Origin: Amycolatopsis sp. MtRt-6
GTDB taxonomy: Bacteria; Actinomycetota; Actinomycetes; Mycobacteriales; Pseudonocardiaceae
Assembly (NCBI RefSeq): GCF_017308975.1
Contig: NZ_JADWPD010000025.1
Location: 62,001-126,000 of the forward strand
DNA length: 64,000 bases
Reading direction: 5' to 3'
The stretch's first letter is position 1, and the number at the start of each line of letters is the position of its first letter. Shown here one piece after another: positions 43,801-53,600 of the stretch. The notes beneath the pieces are model-generated. The model was not told the DNA's origin. It made no database searches and saw only the letters and a list, made by a program, of their open reading frames with translations. A program made the translations under genes and the position numbers.

Positions 43801-44075
43801 CCACCGCGAACCCGATCACCGACCCGAAGACCGTCGAGGCCGAGCTGCTGGCCTTCCTCACCGAGCGGATCAAGACACCGGTGCGCCCGGACGAGGACCT
43901 GTTCAAGGCGGGCCTGGTCTCCTCGATGTTCGCCATGCAGCTGGTGGTGCACCTGGAGGACACCTACGACATCGAGATCGTCGGCCCGGAGCTGACCCTC
44001 GACCACTTCCGCAGCGTCGAGGCGATGACGGCGCTCGTGCTGCGGCTGCGGGAAGGCACCGGCGCGGATGAGTGA
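43797..44075 (+). CDS. fkbJ: Discrete acyl carrier protein, FkbJ-like (carrier of the glycerate-derived extender)
   Basis: A 92-residue stand-alone ACP. The start at 43797 is chosen because it makes an ATGA overlap with the previous stop and gives a normal ACP length. The longer open frame upstream (from 43701) overlaps the dehydrogenase. The phosphopantetheine site reads AGLVSSMFAMQLV, with Ser43 aligning to the Ser of the usual DSL motif. This divergent site is characteristic of methoxymalonyl-pathway ACPs. The protein should carry the glyceryl, hydroxymalonyl and possibly methoxymalonyl group and deliver it to a PKS acyltransferase. The gene overlaps the next one by 8 bases. Confidence 0.9.
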   Translation: MTTANPITDPKTVEAELLAFLTERIKTPVRPDEDLFKAGLVSSMFAMQLVVHLEDTYDIEIVGPELTLDHFRSVEAMTALVLRLREGTGADE

Positions 44076-45171
44076 GCTCCCGGACGAGCTGACGTTCCTC
44101 GACGAACTCGTCGGCGACCGCGCCGGCGACTGGGACGTGGCCGGCGAGCTGCCGGTGGAACTGCTGCGCAAGCTCGGCGCGATGGGCATCCTGTGCGCCG
44201 AGGTGCCGGTGAAGTTCGGCGGCCTCGGCGCGAGCAGCCTGCGCAACGGCGAGCTGACCGCGCACACCGGCGCGCTGTGCAGCTCGCTGCGCAGCGTCAT
44301 GACGTCACAGGGGATCGCCGCCACCGCCGTGCGCCGGTTCGGCGACCGCGCGCAGCGGCAGCGGTACCTGGCCGAGCTCACCGGCGGGCGGCTCGCCGCG
44401 GTCGGGTTCAGCGAGCCCGGCGCGGGCAGCGACCTGGCCGCCATGACGACCCGCGTCCGCCCGGACGGCGACAGCGTGGTCGTCACCGGCGAGAAGCGCT
44501 GGGTCACCGGGTCCCGTTACGCCGACCTGCTGCTGATCCTCGGCCGCCACGGCGACGACGCGGCCGCCGTCGTGGTGCCCGCCGACGCGCCGGGCGTGCG
44601 GGTCGAGCCGGTGCCCGCGCCGATGGGCTGCCGCGCCGCCGGGCACGCCCGCGTCGTGCTCGACGACGTCCGCCTGCCCACGGAGGCCGTGCTCGGCGGC
44701 GGGCGGCAGCCGCTTTCGCTGCTGTTCACCACCGCGCTGTCGTACGGCCGGATGTCGATCGCCTGGGGCTGCGCCGGAATCGTCCGGGCGTGCCTGCGGG
44801 CGGCGGCCGCGCACGCGCGGGAGCGTGAGCAGTCCGGCAAGCCGCTGGGGGAGCACCAGCTCGTCGCCGGGCACCTCGCCGACCTCTACACCGCCGAGCA
44901 GATCGTCACGCAGGTCTGCCGGCACGCCAGTGCGGTGCAGGACGCCGGCTCGCCCGAGCAGGCGGTCGCGGCGGTGCTGGCCAAGCAGGTCGGCGCGACG
45001 CACGCCGCCCGCGCGGCCGCCACCGCCGTCCAGGTCCTCGCGTCCTGGGGCGCCGGCGACGGGCACGTGGTCGCGCGTGCCTACCGCGACGCGAAGCTGA
45101 TGGAAGTCATCGAAGGCAGCAACGAAATCTCGCGCCTGGTGCTGGCGCGGCACGTGCTCGACAACGCCTGA
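44068..45171 (+). CDS. fkbI: Acyl-CoA dehydrogenase family flavoprotein, FkbI-like
   Basis: A 367-residue acyl-CoA dehydrogenase. Visible family motifs are GFSEPGAGSDLA (FAD and substrate loop), LGEHQLVAGHLADLYT in the C-terminal helical domain, and the catalytic-base region VIEGSNEISRL near the C-terminus. In the methoxymalonyl-ACP pathway this enzyme performs the second oxidation, converting the aldehyde-level intermediate on the ACP to hydroxymalonyl-ACP. ATG 44068 lies 8 bases inside the ACP gene, so translation is coupled. The gene order K-J-I-H matches that of known glycerate-derived extender cassettes. Confidence 0.92.
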   Translation: MSELPDELTFLDELVGDRAGDWDVAGELPVELLRKLGAMGILCAEVPVKFGGLGASSLRNGELTAHTGALCSSLRSVMTSQGIAATAVRRFGDRAQRQRYLAELTGGRLAAVGFSEPGAGSDLAAMTTRVRPDGDSVVVTGEKRWVTGSRYADLLLILGRHGDDAAAVVVPADAPGVRVEPVPAPMGCRAAGHARVVLDDVRLPTEAVLGGGRQPLSLLFTTALSYGRMSIAWGCAGIVRACLRAAAAHAREREQSGKPLGEHQLVAGHLADLYTAEQIVTQVCRHASAVQDAGSPEQAVAAVLAKQVGATHAARAAATAVQVLASWGAGDGHVVARAYRDAKLMEVIEGSNEISRLVLARHVLDNA

Positions 45172-45186
45172 ATCTGGAGGGAACCC

Positions 45187-46287
45187 GTGTCCGACGAGCC
45201 GACCCTGGTCAAGTGCCTGGTCTGGGACCTGGACAACACGCTGTGGCGCGGCACGCTGCTGGAGGACGGCGAAGTGGTGCTGTCCGAGGAGATCCGCGCG
45301 GTCGTCACCGAACTCGACGCCCGCGGCATCCTGCAGGCGGTGGCCAGCAAGAACGACCACGACCGCGCCTGGGCCCGCCTGGAAGAGCTGGGCATCGCCG
45401 AGTACTTCGTGCTGCCGCACATCGGCTGGGGCCCGAAGTCGGCGTCGGTCGCGGCGATCGCCGAGCAGCTCAACTTCGCCATGAAGACGATCGCGTTCGT
45501 CGACGACCAGCCCGCCGAACGCGCGGAGGTGGCCCACCACCACCCCGAGGTCCGCTGCTACGACGCCGCGCAGGTCCTGGACCTGGTGGGACTGCCCGAG
45601 TTCAGCCCGAAGACGGTGACGGTCGACGCCGCGCGGCGCCGGTCGATGTACCAGGCCGGGTTCCGCCGCGACGCCGAGCGGGAGTCGTTCGCCGGCCCGG
45701 ACGAGGACTTCCTGCGTTCGCTGGAGCTGGTCATGGAGATCAAGCGCGCGGACGAGGCAGACCTGACGCGGGTCGAGGAGCTGACCCTGCGCACCAGCCA
45801 GATGAACGCCACCGGCGTGCACTACTCCGACGCCGACCTGCGCGCGTTGCTGGCCGACCCGGACCACGAGGTGCTCACGGTGACACTGGCCGACCGCTTC
45901 GGCCCGCACGGCGCGGTCGGCGTCCTGCTGCTCGGCTACCACGGCTCGGTGTGGCACCTGAAGCTGCTGGCGACGTCGTGCCGGGTGGTCTCGTTCGGGG
46001 CCGGGGCGGCGTTGCTGAACTGGCTCGTCGACGCCGCGGCGCGGGCCGGGGTGCACCTGGCGGCCGATTTCCGGCGTACGGAACGCAATCGGATGATGGA
46101 CATCGCCTACCGGTTCGCCGGATTCACCGAGAACGTGTGTCCTTGTCTGGCCGAAGCGGCTTCCGCGGACCGCGGTGACGTCGAGTTCCGGCACCTGGTG
46201 CCCGAACGCCGTCCGGCGCCGTCGACCATGACGCTGGTCGCCCCCGAACTCGCGGCGCCTGTTCAGCTGGGGATCGGCCGCAGCTGA
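45187..46287 (+). CDS. fkbH: FkbH-like HAD-superfamily enzyme loading glycerate onto the ACP
   Basis: A 366-residue protein. The GTG start at 45187 is preceded by GGAGG (45177-45181). The N-terminal HAD-like domain has the DxDxT nucleophile motif in VWDLDNTLW, then ASKND and FVDDQPAER. The C-terminal half resembles the acyltransferase-like part of FkbH proteins (RTSQMNATG, LLGYHGSVWHLKLL). FkbH enzymes take 1,3-bisphosphoglycerate, dephosphorylate it and place glyceryl on the cognate ACP, the first step of methoxymalonyl-ACP formation. The gene is 15 bases after the acyl-CoA dehydrogenase gene. An O-methyltransferase (FkbG), often beside these genes, is absent: the next gene is PKS E. A tetronate-type role is unlikely because FkbI and FkbK partners are present and no FabH-like synthase is seen. 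Confidence 0.93.
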   Translation: MSDEPTLVKCLVWDLDNTLWRGTLLEDGEVVLSEEIRAVVTELDARGILQAVASKNDHDRAWARLEELGIAEYFVLPHIGWGPKSASVAAIAEQLNFAMKTIAFVDDQPAERAEVAHHHPEVRCYDAAQVLDLVGLPEFSPKTVTVDAARRRSMYQAGFRRDAERESFAGPDEDFLRSLELVMEIKRADEADLTRVEELTLRTSQMNATGVHYSDADLRALLADPDHEVLTVTLADRFGPHGAVGVLLLGYHGSVWHLKLLATSCRVVSFGAGAALLNWLVDAAARAGVHLAADFRRTERNRMMDIAYRFAGFTENVCPCLAEAASADRGDVEFRHLVPERRPAPSTMTLVAPELAAPVQLGIGRS

Positions 46288-46386
46288 ACGCCTGGACGGC
46301 TTTACGGTGCCCGGGGACCGCTGCGAAACTCACCCGGTCCGGCACCGGTTCTCGGCCACAGCACGAAAATCGATGGGAGCACGGGA
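46288..46386 (+). other. 99-bp gap upstream of the loading-module gene; possible promoter
   Basis: This is the longest gap inside the + strand run of PKS and extender genes, where other neighbours overlap or lie at most 40 bases apart. It ends with GGGAG (46375-46379) before ATG 46387. I see no convincing -35/-10 pair or terminator hairpin. A separate promoter for the starter PKS genes is plausible only from the gap length. Confidence 0.3.
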
Positions 46387-47619
46387 ATGGAGCCTCTGGC
46401 GATCGTCGGCATGAGCTGCCGCTACCCCGGCGGGATCGCGTCGCCCGAGGACCTGTGGCGCGTGCTGGCCGAGGGCAGGCACGTCGGCGGCGGGGTCCCC
46501 GGCGACCGGGGCTGGGACCCGGCCGGCCTGCCGCCCGGGGGTTTCCTCGACGACGTGGCCGCGTTCGACGCGGAGTTCTTCGGCATTTCGCCCCGGGACG
46601 CCCGGGCGATGGACCCGCAGCAGCGGCTGGCGCTGGAGACCGCCTGGGAAGTCCTGGAACGCGCGGGAATCCCGCCGCGGGCGCTGCACGGATCGCGCAC
46701 CGGCGTGTTCGTCGGCGCCGAGTCCCGCGACTACGGGCCGCGGCTGCACGAAGCCCCCGGCGGCGAGGCGGGCCGGCTGTTCACCGGAACGGCCGGAAGT
46801 GTCCTTTCCGGACGGATCGCCTATACCCTCGGCCTGCGCGGCCCGGCCCTCACGGTGGACACGTCGGCGTCGAGTTCGCTGGTGGCGCTGCACCTGGCGC
46901 TGGCGGCCCTGCGCAACGGCGAGTGCGAGCTGGCGATCGCCGGCGGGGTCTCGGTGCACGCGCTGCCGGGGGCGTTCGTCGCGTTCGCCGGCCTGGGTGC
47001 GCTGGCCCCCGACGGACGGTGCAAGCCGTTTTCGGCCGGCGCCGACGGCACGGCGTGGGCCGAAGGGGCGGGCATGCTGGCGCTGGAAACGCTTTCCCGG
47101 GCCCACCGCGAGGGCCACCGCGTGCTGGCGGTGGTCCGGGGCTCGGCGGTCGGCTCCGACGGAGCCAGCGACGGGCTGACGGCCCCTGACGGCGACGCCC
47201 AGCAGGCCGTCATCCGGGAGGCGCTCAGTGCGGCCGGACTGTCCTTTTCGGACGTGGACACGGTCGAGGCCCACGGCACCGGAACCCCGCTGGGCGACCG
47301 GACCGAGGCGGCGGCCCTGGCGGCGACCTACGGCCGCGGCCGCGACCGGCCGCTGTGGCTCGGTTCGGCGAAGGCCAACCTCGGCCACACCCTGGCGGCC
47401 GCGGGCGTGACCGGCGTGATCAAGACCGTGCTCGCGTTGCGGCACGGGGTGTTGCCGCGAATTCCCGGCTTGGCGGAGCCCATCCCGGACGTGGACTGGG
47501 CGGCGGTGCGCCCCCTGGCCGAACCGGTGGCGTGGCCGCCGGGGGCGATTCCGCGTCGCGCGGGGGTGTCGGGCTTCGGGATCGGGGGGACGAACGCGCA
47601 CGTGCTGCTCGAAGAGGCC
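46387..47619 (+). other. Loading ketosynthase with active-site Cys replaced by Ala
   Basis: Residues 1-411 of PKS E form a complete KS fold, but the TACSSS motif reads TSASSS. The codon at 46867-46869 is GCG (Ala161), with Ser160 before it. Condensing activity needs the Cys, so this domain cannot elongate. Loading modules of many macrolides use KSQ (Gln) or other substitutions to decarboxylate the AT-loaded unit. Cys-to-Ala variants of condensing enzymes are known to favour decarboxylation. Its position at the very N-terminus, with no docking helix, supports a priming role. Confidence 0.85.
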
Positions 47620-50600
47620 CCCGCGGCGGTGGCCCCGCCCGTGTCCTCGGACGCGCCCGCGCACCAGGCCCGCGCGCTGGTCGAGGAGACCCCCGCGGCG
47701 GTCGCCCCGCCCGCGCACCGGGCTCGCGCGCTGGCCGAGGAGGACCGCGCGGCCGCACACCCTGCCGCCGACCTTCCGCTTCTCACCGCCGGTCCCGCGG
47801 CTTGGCCAGTGTCCGGCCGGACACCGCGGGCCTTGGCAGCCCAGGCCCGCGCGCTGCGCGAACACGTCACGGACCTCGATCCGGCCGACGTGGCGTGGTC
47901 GCTGGCCACGACGCGGTCGCCGTTCGAGGAACGTGCGGTCGTGCTCGGCGACCACGCCGACGGGCTGGCCGCCCTCGCCGCGGGGCTGCCCGCCGCCGGC
48001 GTCGTCACCGGAACAGCCGATGCGCCCGGTCCCGTGGTCTTCGTGTTCCCGGGGCAGGGCAGCCAGTGGCTCGGCATGGGCCGGGAGCTGGCGGCGTCCT
48101 GCCCGGTGTTCGCGGCGCGGCTCGCGGAGTGCGCCGCGGCGCTCGCGCCTTATACCGACCTGAACCTGGACGATCCGGAATCCGCGGACGTGGTGCAACC
48201 CGCGTTGTGGGCGGTGATGGTGTCGCTGGCCGAGGTGTGGCGGGCGGCCGGGGTCTCGCCGGACGCCGTGGTGGGGCACTCCCAGGGTGAGATCGCCGCG
48301 GCGGTCGTCGCCGGGATCCTGTCCCTCGAAGACGCCGCCCGGGTGGTGGCCCTCCGGTCGCGGGTGCTGACAAAGCTGGCCGGGCGGGGCGGGATGCTCG
48401 CGGTCGAACAGGCCGCGGACGTCGTCCGGGAGTGGATTGTCCCCTGGGGCGCCCGGCTTTCGGTCGCCGCGGTGAACGGCCCACAGTCCACTGTGGTCTC
48501 CGGCGAGCCGGCGGCGCTGCGGGAACTCGCGGACGCCGTGGACGTCCGCACGCGGCTGATCCCCGTCGACTACGCGTCGCACAGCGCCCAGGTCGAGGAG
48601 CTGCGCGAGGAGATCCTCGGCGCCCTCGACGGGATTTCGCCGCGGCCGGGCCGGATCCCGATGGTGTCGGCGATGACCGGGGAACACCTGGTGGACGCCG
48701 GCCCGGCGTACTGGTACGCGAGCCTGCGCGAGCCGGTCGAGTTCGCGCGCGCGGCCGGGGTCCTGACCGGGTCCGGGCACCGGACGTTCGTCGAGGTGTC
48801 CCCGCACCCGGTGCTCACCGGCGCGATGAGCGACGCGGCGGTCGTCACCGGAACCCTGCGCCGCGACGACGGCGGCCCGTCCCGGCTGCTGCGCTCGTTC
48901 GCCGAGGCCTATGTCCGCGGTGTCGAGGTGGACTGGGCCGCGGTCCTGCCCCGAGCCGGGAAAGTCGACTTGCCGACGTACGCCTTCCAGCGCGAACGCC
49001 ACTGGCTCGACCCCGAACCCCCCGAGCGCCCCAATGTGGCCTTGGTTGCGTTCAACGCACCGAAGGCCGCCTTGGGTGCGTTCAACGCACCGAAGGCCAC
49101 ATTGGGGCGCTTGGCGACCGGCGGAACGCGGGATCTGCTGGAACTGGTGCGCGCGCACGCCGCGGCGATCCTCGGGCACCGCGGTGCCGAGGCGGTCCCC
49201 AGCGGGCGGACCTTCAAGGATCTGGGCTTCGACTCGGTGACCGCGGTCGACCTGCGCACCCGGCTGGCCGCCGCCACCGGGCTCGCGCTGCCCACCGGGC
49301 TCGTCTTCGCCCACCCGACCCCCGCCGCGCTCGCCGCCCACCTCGAAGCCGAACTCGGCGGCGGTACCACCGCCGAGGTGACGGCCCGGGCCGCCGGCGA
49401 CGCCATCGCGATCGTCGGCGCCGGCTGCCGCCTGCCCGGTGACGTGACCGGTGTCGACGACCTGTGGGACGTCGTCGCCTCCGGGACCGACGTGGTCGGC
49501 GGCTATCCGGCCGACCGCGGCTGGGACCTCGGCGCCCTCGCCGGCCGCGGCGGCGGCTTCCTGCGTGACATCGCCGGGTTCGACGCGCCGTTCTTCGGGA
49601 TCTCGCCGCGCGAAGCCGTCGCCATGGACCCCCAGCAGCGCGTGCTGCTGGAAATCGCGTGGGAAGCACTGGAAAACGCCGGGCTCGACCCGCTCTCCCT
49701 GCACGGCGAGGACGTCGGCGTGTTCGCGGGCGCGTTCGCCTCGGGCTACGGCGGTGCCGACCGGACCGGGCACCTGATGACCGGCGTGTCCGCGAGCGTG
49801 CTGTCCGGCCGGATCGCCTACGCGCTGGGCCTGCGCGGGCCCGCGGTGACGGTGGACACCGCGTGCTCGTCGTCCCTCGTCGCGCTGCACCTGGCGGTCC
49901 GGGCGCTGCGCTCGGGCGAGTGCGCGCTGGCGCTGGCCGGCGGGGTGACGCTGCACGCGACGCCGGAGTGGCTCGCCTGGTTCACCGAGCAGGGCGGCCT
50001 CGCCTCCGACGGCCGCTGCAAGGCCTTCGGCGCGTCGGCCGACGGCATGGGCATGGCCGAGGGCGCCGGGCTGGTCGTGCTGGAGCGGCTTTCCGACGCG
50101 CGGCGGAACGGGCACGACGTCCTGGCGGTGATCCGCGGCAGCGCGATCAACTCCGACGGCGCGTCCAACGGCCTGACCGCCCCCAACGGCCTTGCCCAGG
50201 CACAGGCGATCCGGGCCGCGCTGGCCGACGCCGGCCTGGAGCCGTCCGATGTGGACGTCGTCGAGGCGCACGGCACGGGTACCCGGCTGGGCGACCCGAT
50301 CGAAGCCGAAGCGCTCCTCGCCACCTACGGGGACGTCCTGCTGGGCACGGTGAAGTCGAACCTCGGGCACACGCAGGCCGCGGCCGGCGTGACCGGCGTC
50401 CTCAAGACGGTGGCCGCGCTGCGCCACGGCGTCGTCCCGCCGACCCTGCACGCCTCGACGCCGACGTCCCACGTCGACTGGGCGGCCGGGAACGTCCGGC
50501 TGGTCACCGAGGCGACGCCGTGGCCGGAGCGGGACCGGCCGCGCCGGGCGGCGGTGTCGTCGTTCGGCATCAGCGGCACCAACGCCCACCTGATCCTCGA

Positions 50601-53600
50601 ACAGGCCCCGGCGCCCGAGCCCGCCGCGGCGACCCGGGCGCTGCCGGTCGTGGCCTGGCCGGTGTCGGCGCGGACCCCGGCGGCGCTGGCCGCGCAGGCC
50701 CGGCGGCTGGCCGGGCACATCGACCAGAATCCGGTGGACGTCGGCTGGTCGCTGGCGACCACCCGCGCGGCGTTCGACCACCGCGTCGTCGTCACCGGGC
50801 GTGACGCCGAGCAGCTGCGGGCGGGCTTGGCGGCGGTGGCCGAGGGCCGCGAAGCACCCGGCGTCGTCACGGGTACCGCCGCGGACCCCGGCCGGATCGC
50901 GTTCGTGTGCACCGGCCAGGGCGCGCAGCGGCGGGGCATGGGCCGGGAGCTGGCCGCCGCGTATCCGGTGTTCGCGGCGGCGTTCGACGAGGTGTGCGCC
51001 GAACTGGACCGGCACCTCGACCGGCCACTGAAGTCCATTATGGACGGCGATCTGCTCCACGAAACCGGGTGGGCGCAGCCGGGCCTGTTCGCGATCGAGG
51101 TCGCCCTGGCCGCGCTGCTCGAGTCGTGGGGCATCGTGCCCGAGCTGGTGGCCGGGCACTCGATCGGCGAGCTGGCGGCCGCCTACCTCGCCGGGGTGTG
51201 GTCGCTGCCGGACGCGTGCCGGGTCGTCGCCGCTCGCGGGCGGCTGATGCAGGCGTTGCCGCGTGGGGGTGCGATGGTCGCGGTGACCGCGGACGAGGAC
51301 GAGGTGCTCGCGGTCCTGGAGGAGTTCCCGGGTGCGGCGGTGGCGGCGGTCAACGGGCCGAGGTCGGTGGTCGTGTCCGGGGTGGAGGGTGATGTTCTCG
51401 CGGCGGCTGCGCGCCTCGCCGAGACGGGTGCGCGGACGAAGCGGTTGTCGGTGTCGCACGCGTTTCATTCGCCGTTGATGGAGCCGATGCTGGCGGAGTT
51501 CGCCGAGGTGACGGCGTCGGTGACGTATCGGGAGCCGAGGCTGCCGCTGGTCGCCGGGCCGGTGACAGATCCGGGCTACTGGGTGCGGCACGTGCGGGAG
51601 CCGGTGCGGTTCGCGGACATGGTGGATTCGTTGCGTTCCCAGGGTGTCCGGACTTTCGTCGAGATCGGCCCGGACGCGGCGCTGACCCCGATGGTGGTCC
51701 CGGCGGACGGCGAAGCCTGGCTGCCGGTGCTGCGCCGCGGCCGCCCGGAGCCCGAGACGGTGGTGGCGGCGGCCGCCGGGGTGCACGTCCGCGGCGGGCC
51801 GCTCGACTGGCCCGGGTTCTTCGCCGGAACCGGCGCGCGCAGGGTCACGCTGCCGACGTATGCGTTCCAGCACAGCCGGTACTGGCTCGACGGCGGTTCG
51901 TCCGGACCGCTTCTCGGGGCGGCCCTGGAGGTGGCGGGCGGTGGATTCCTGCTGACCGGGCGGCTCTCGCGCGGTGCGCAGCCGTGGCTGGCGGACCACG
52001 TCGTGGCCGGGGAGGTGGTGGTGCCCGGGACGGCGCTGGTCGAGCTGGCCGTGCGGGCGGGCGAGGCGGCGGGCTGCCCGTGCCTCGCCGAGCTGCTGAT
52101 CGAGACGCCGCTGGTGCTGGGCGGCGAGACGGACATTCAGGTCACCGTCGGCGACGGCGAACTGGCGATATACGCCCGCCCGGCGGACGGGGGCGAGTGG
52201 ACGCGGCACGCGACGGGACGGCTGGCGCCGGCCACGCCTGTCCCCGGTTTCCCGCAGTGGCCCCCGGCGGGGGCGGTCCCGGTCGACCTCGAGGGCTTTT
52301 ACCCGGCGCTGGCCGACGCCGGACTCGCATACGGCCCGGCGTTCCGCGGAGTCCGGGCGGCCTGGCGGCGCGGCGAGGAGATCTTCGCGGAGGTGGCACT
52401 CCCGGAAGGCACCGCGGCGGGGTTCGCGGTGCACCCGGCGTTGTTCGACGCGGCGCTGCACGCGATCGTGGCCCTGGGGCCGGGGGAGGGGACACGGGTG
52501 CCGTTCGCGTGGTCGGACGTGGCGGTCCACCAGCCGGGCGCGACGGCGGCCCGGGTCCACGCGGTCCCGGACGGCGAGGGCTGGGCATTGACGTTGGCCG
52601 ACGCGACGGGCGGCCTGATCGCCTCGGTGGGTTCCCTGGTCCTGCGGCCATTCGACCCGGCGGCGGCGGTGACGCGCGAGGCGCTGTTCCGGCTGGGTTG
52701 GGTACCGGTGGAGGCCGCGCCGGCCGATGTGGCCGGGTGGGCTGTGGTGGGCGCGGAGGTGCCCGGCGGGCTCGCCCGGTATCCGGACGTCGCCGCGCTG
52801 GCTGCTGCCGTGCGGGCGGGGGCACCGGTTCCGCCGGTTACTGTGGTGCGTTGTCCGGAGCCGGCCATCGCGCGCTGTTCTGAACCCGCTTCCAGCGCCG
52901 CCCCGGTCCTGGACCTCCTCCACCAATGGCTGGCCGAGGACTCCCTCGCCACCTCCCGGCTCCTGGTCGTCACCGAACACGCCGTCGACGCCGGGCCCGG
53001 CGCACCCGTCCGCCCGGCCGCAGCCCCGGCCTGGGGCCTGCTACGGGTCGCCGCCGCCGAACACCCCGGGCGGATCCTCCTGTCCGATGTGGACGATCCC
53101 GCCGCGCCCGCCGACCTGCTCGCGGCCGGGGTGGCCGCCGGTGAACCCGAGTTCGCCGTGCGGGGCGGGGAACTGCGCGTCCCACGGCTCGTGCGGGCCT
53201 CCGCCGGGCTGACGATCCCCGCGGCCGAGGGGTGGGCACTCGCCTCCACGAAGCCGGGCACCCTCGAATCCCTCACCCTGGCCGCCATGGGCAGCCGGCC
53301 GCTCGGGCGCGGCGAGATCCGGGTCGCCGTGCGGGCGGCAGGTGTCAACTTCCGGGACGTGCTCACCACCCTCGACATGTACCCCGGCCCGGCCGGGCCG
53401 CTGGGCCTGGAGGCCGCCGGTGTGGTCGTCGAGGTCGGTGCCGGGGTCGAGAAACCCGCCGTCGGGGACGCCGTCATGGGCGTCTTCCGGGGCGCCTTCT
53501 CGCCGACCGCCGTGACGGATGCCGATCTCGTGATCCCGAAACCACCCGGGTGGTCTTGGGCCGAGGCCGCTGCCGCGCCCATCGCGTTCGCGACCGCCCA

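Noticed and set aside
45187-46287. FkbH homologue as part of a tetronate (glyceryl-ACP) pathway
   Set aside because: Both oxidising partners (FkbK and FkbI types) are adjacent and no FabH-like tetronate synthase is present, so an extender-unit role is preferred.
46387-47619. Loading KS as a decayed internal elongation module or sequencing error
   Set aside because: The fold is complete, the module lacks KR and docking helix, and the change needs several base differences across the TSASSS motif, so a dedicated loading domain is more likely.
47611-49111. CRISPR array or other multi-copy repeat locus
   Set aside because: The repeats are few, coding, in frame and not separated by unique spacers of constant length.
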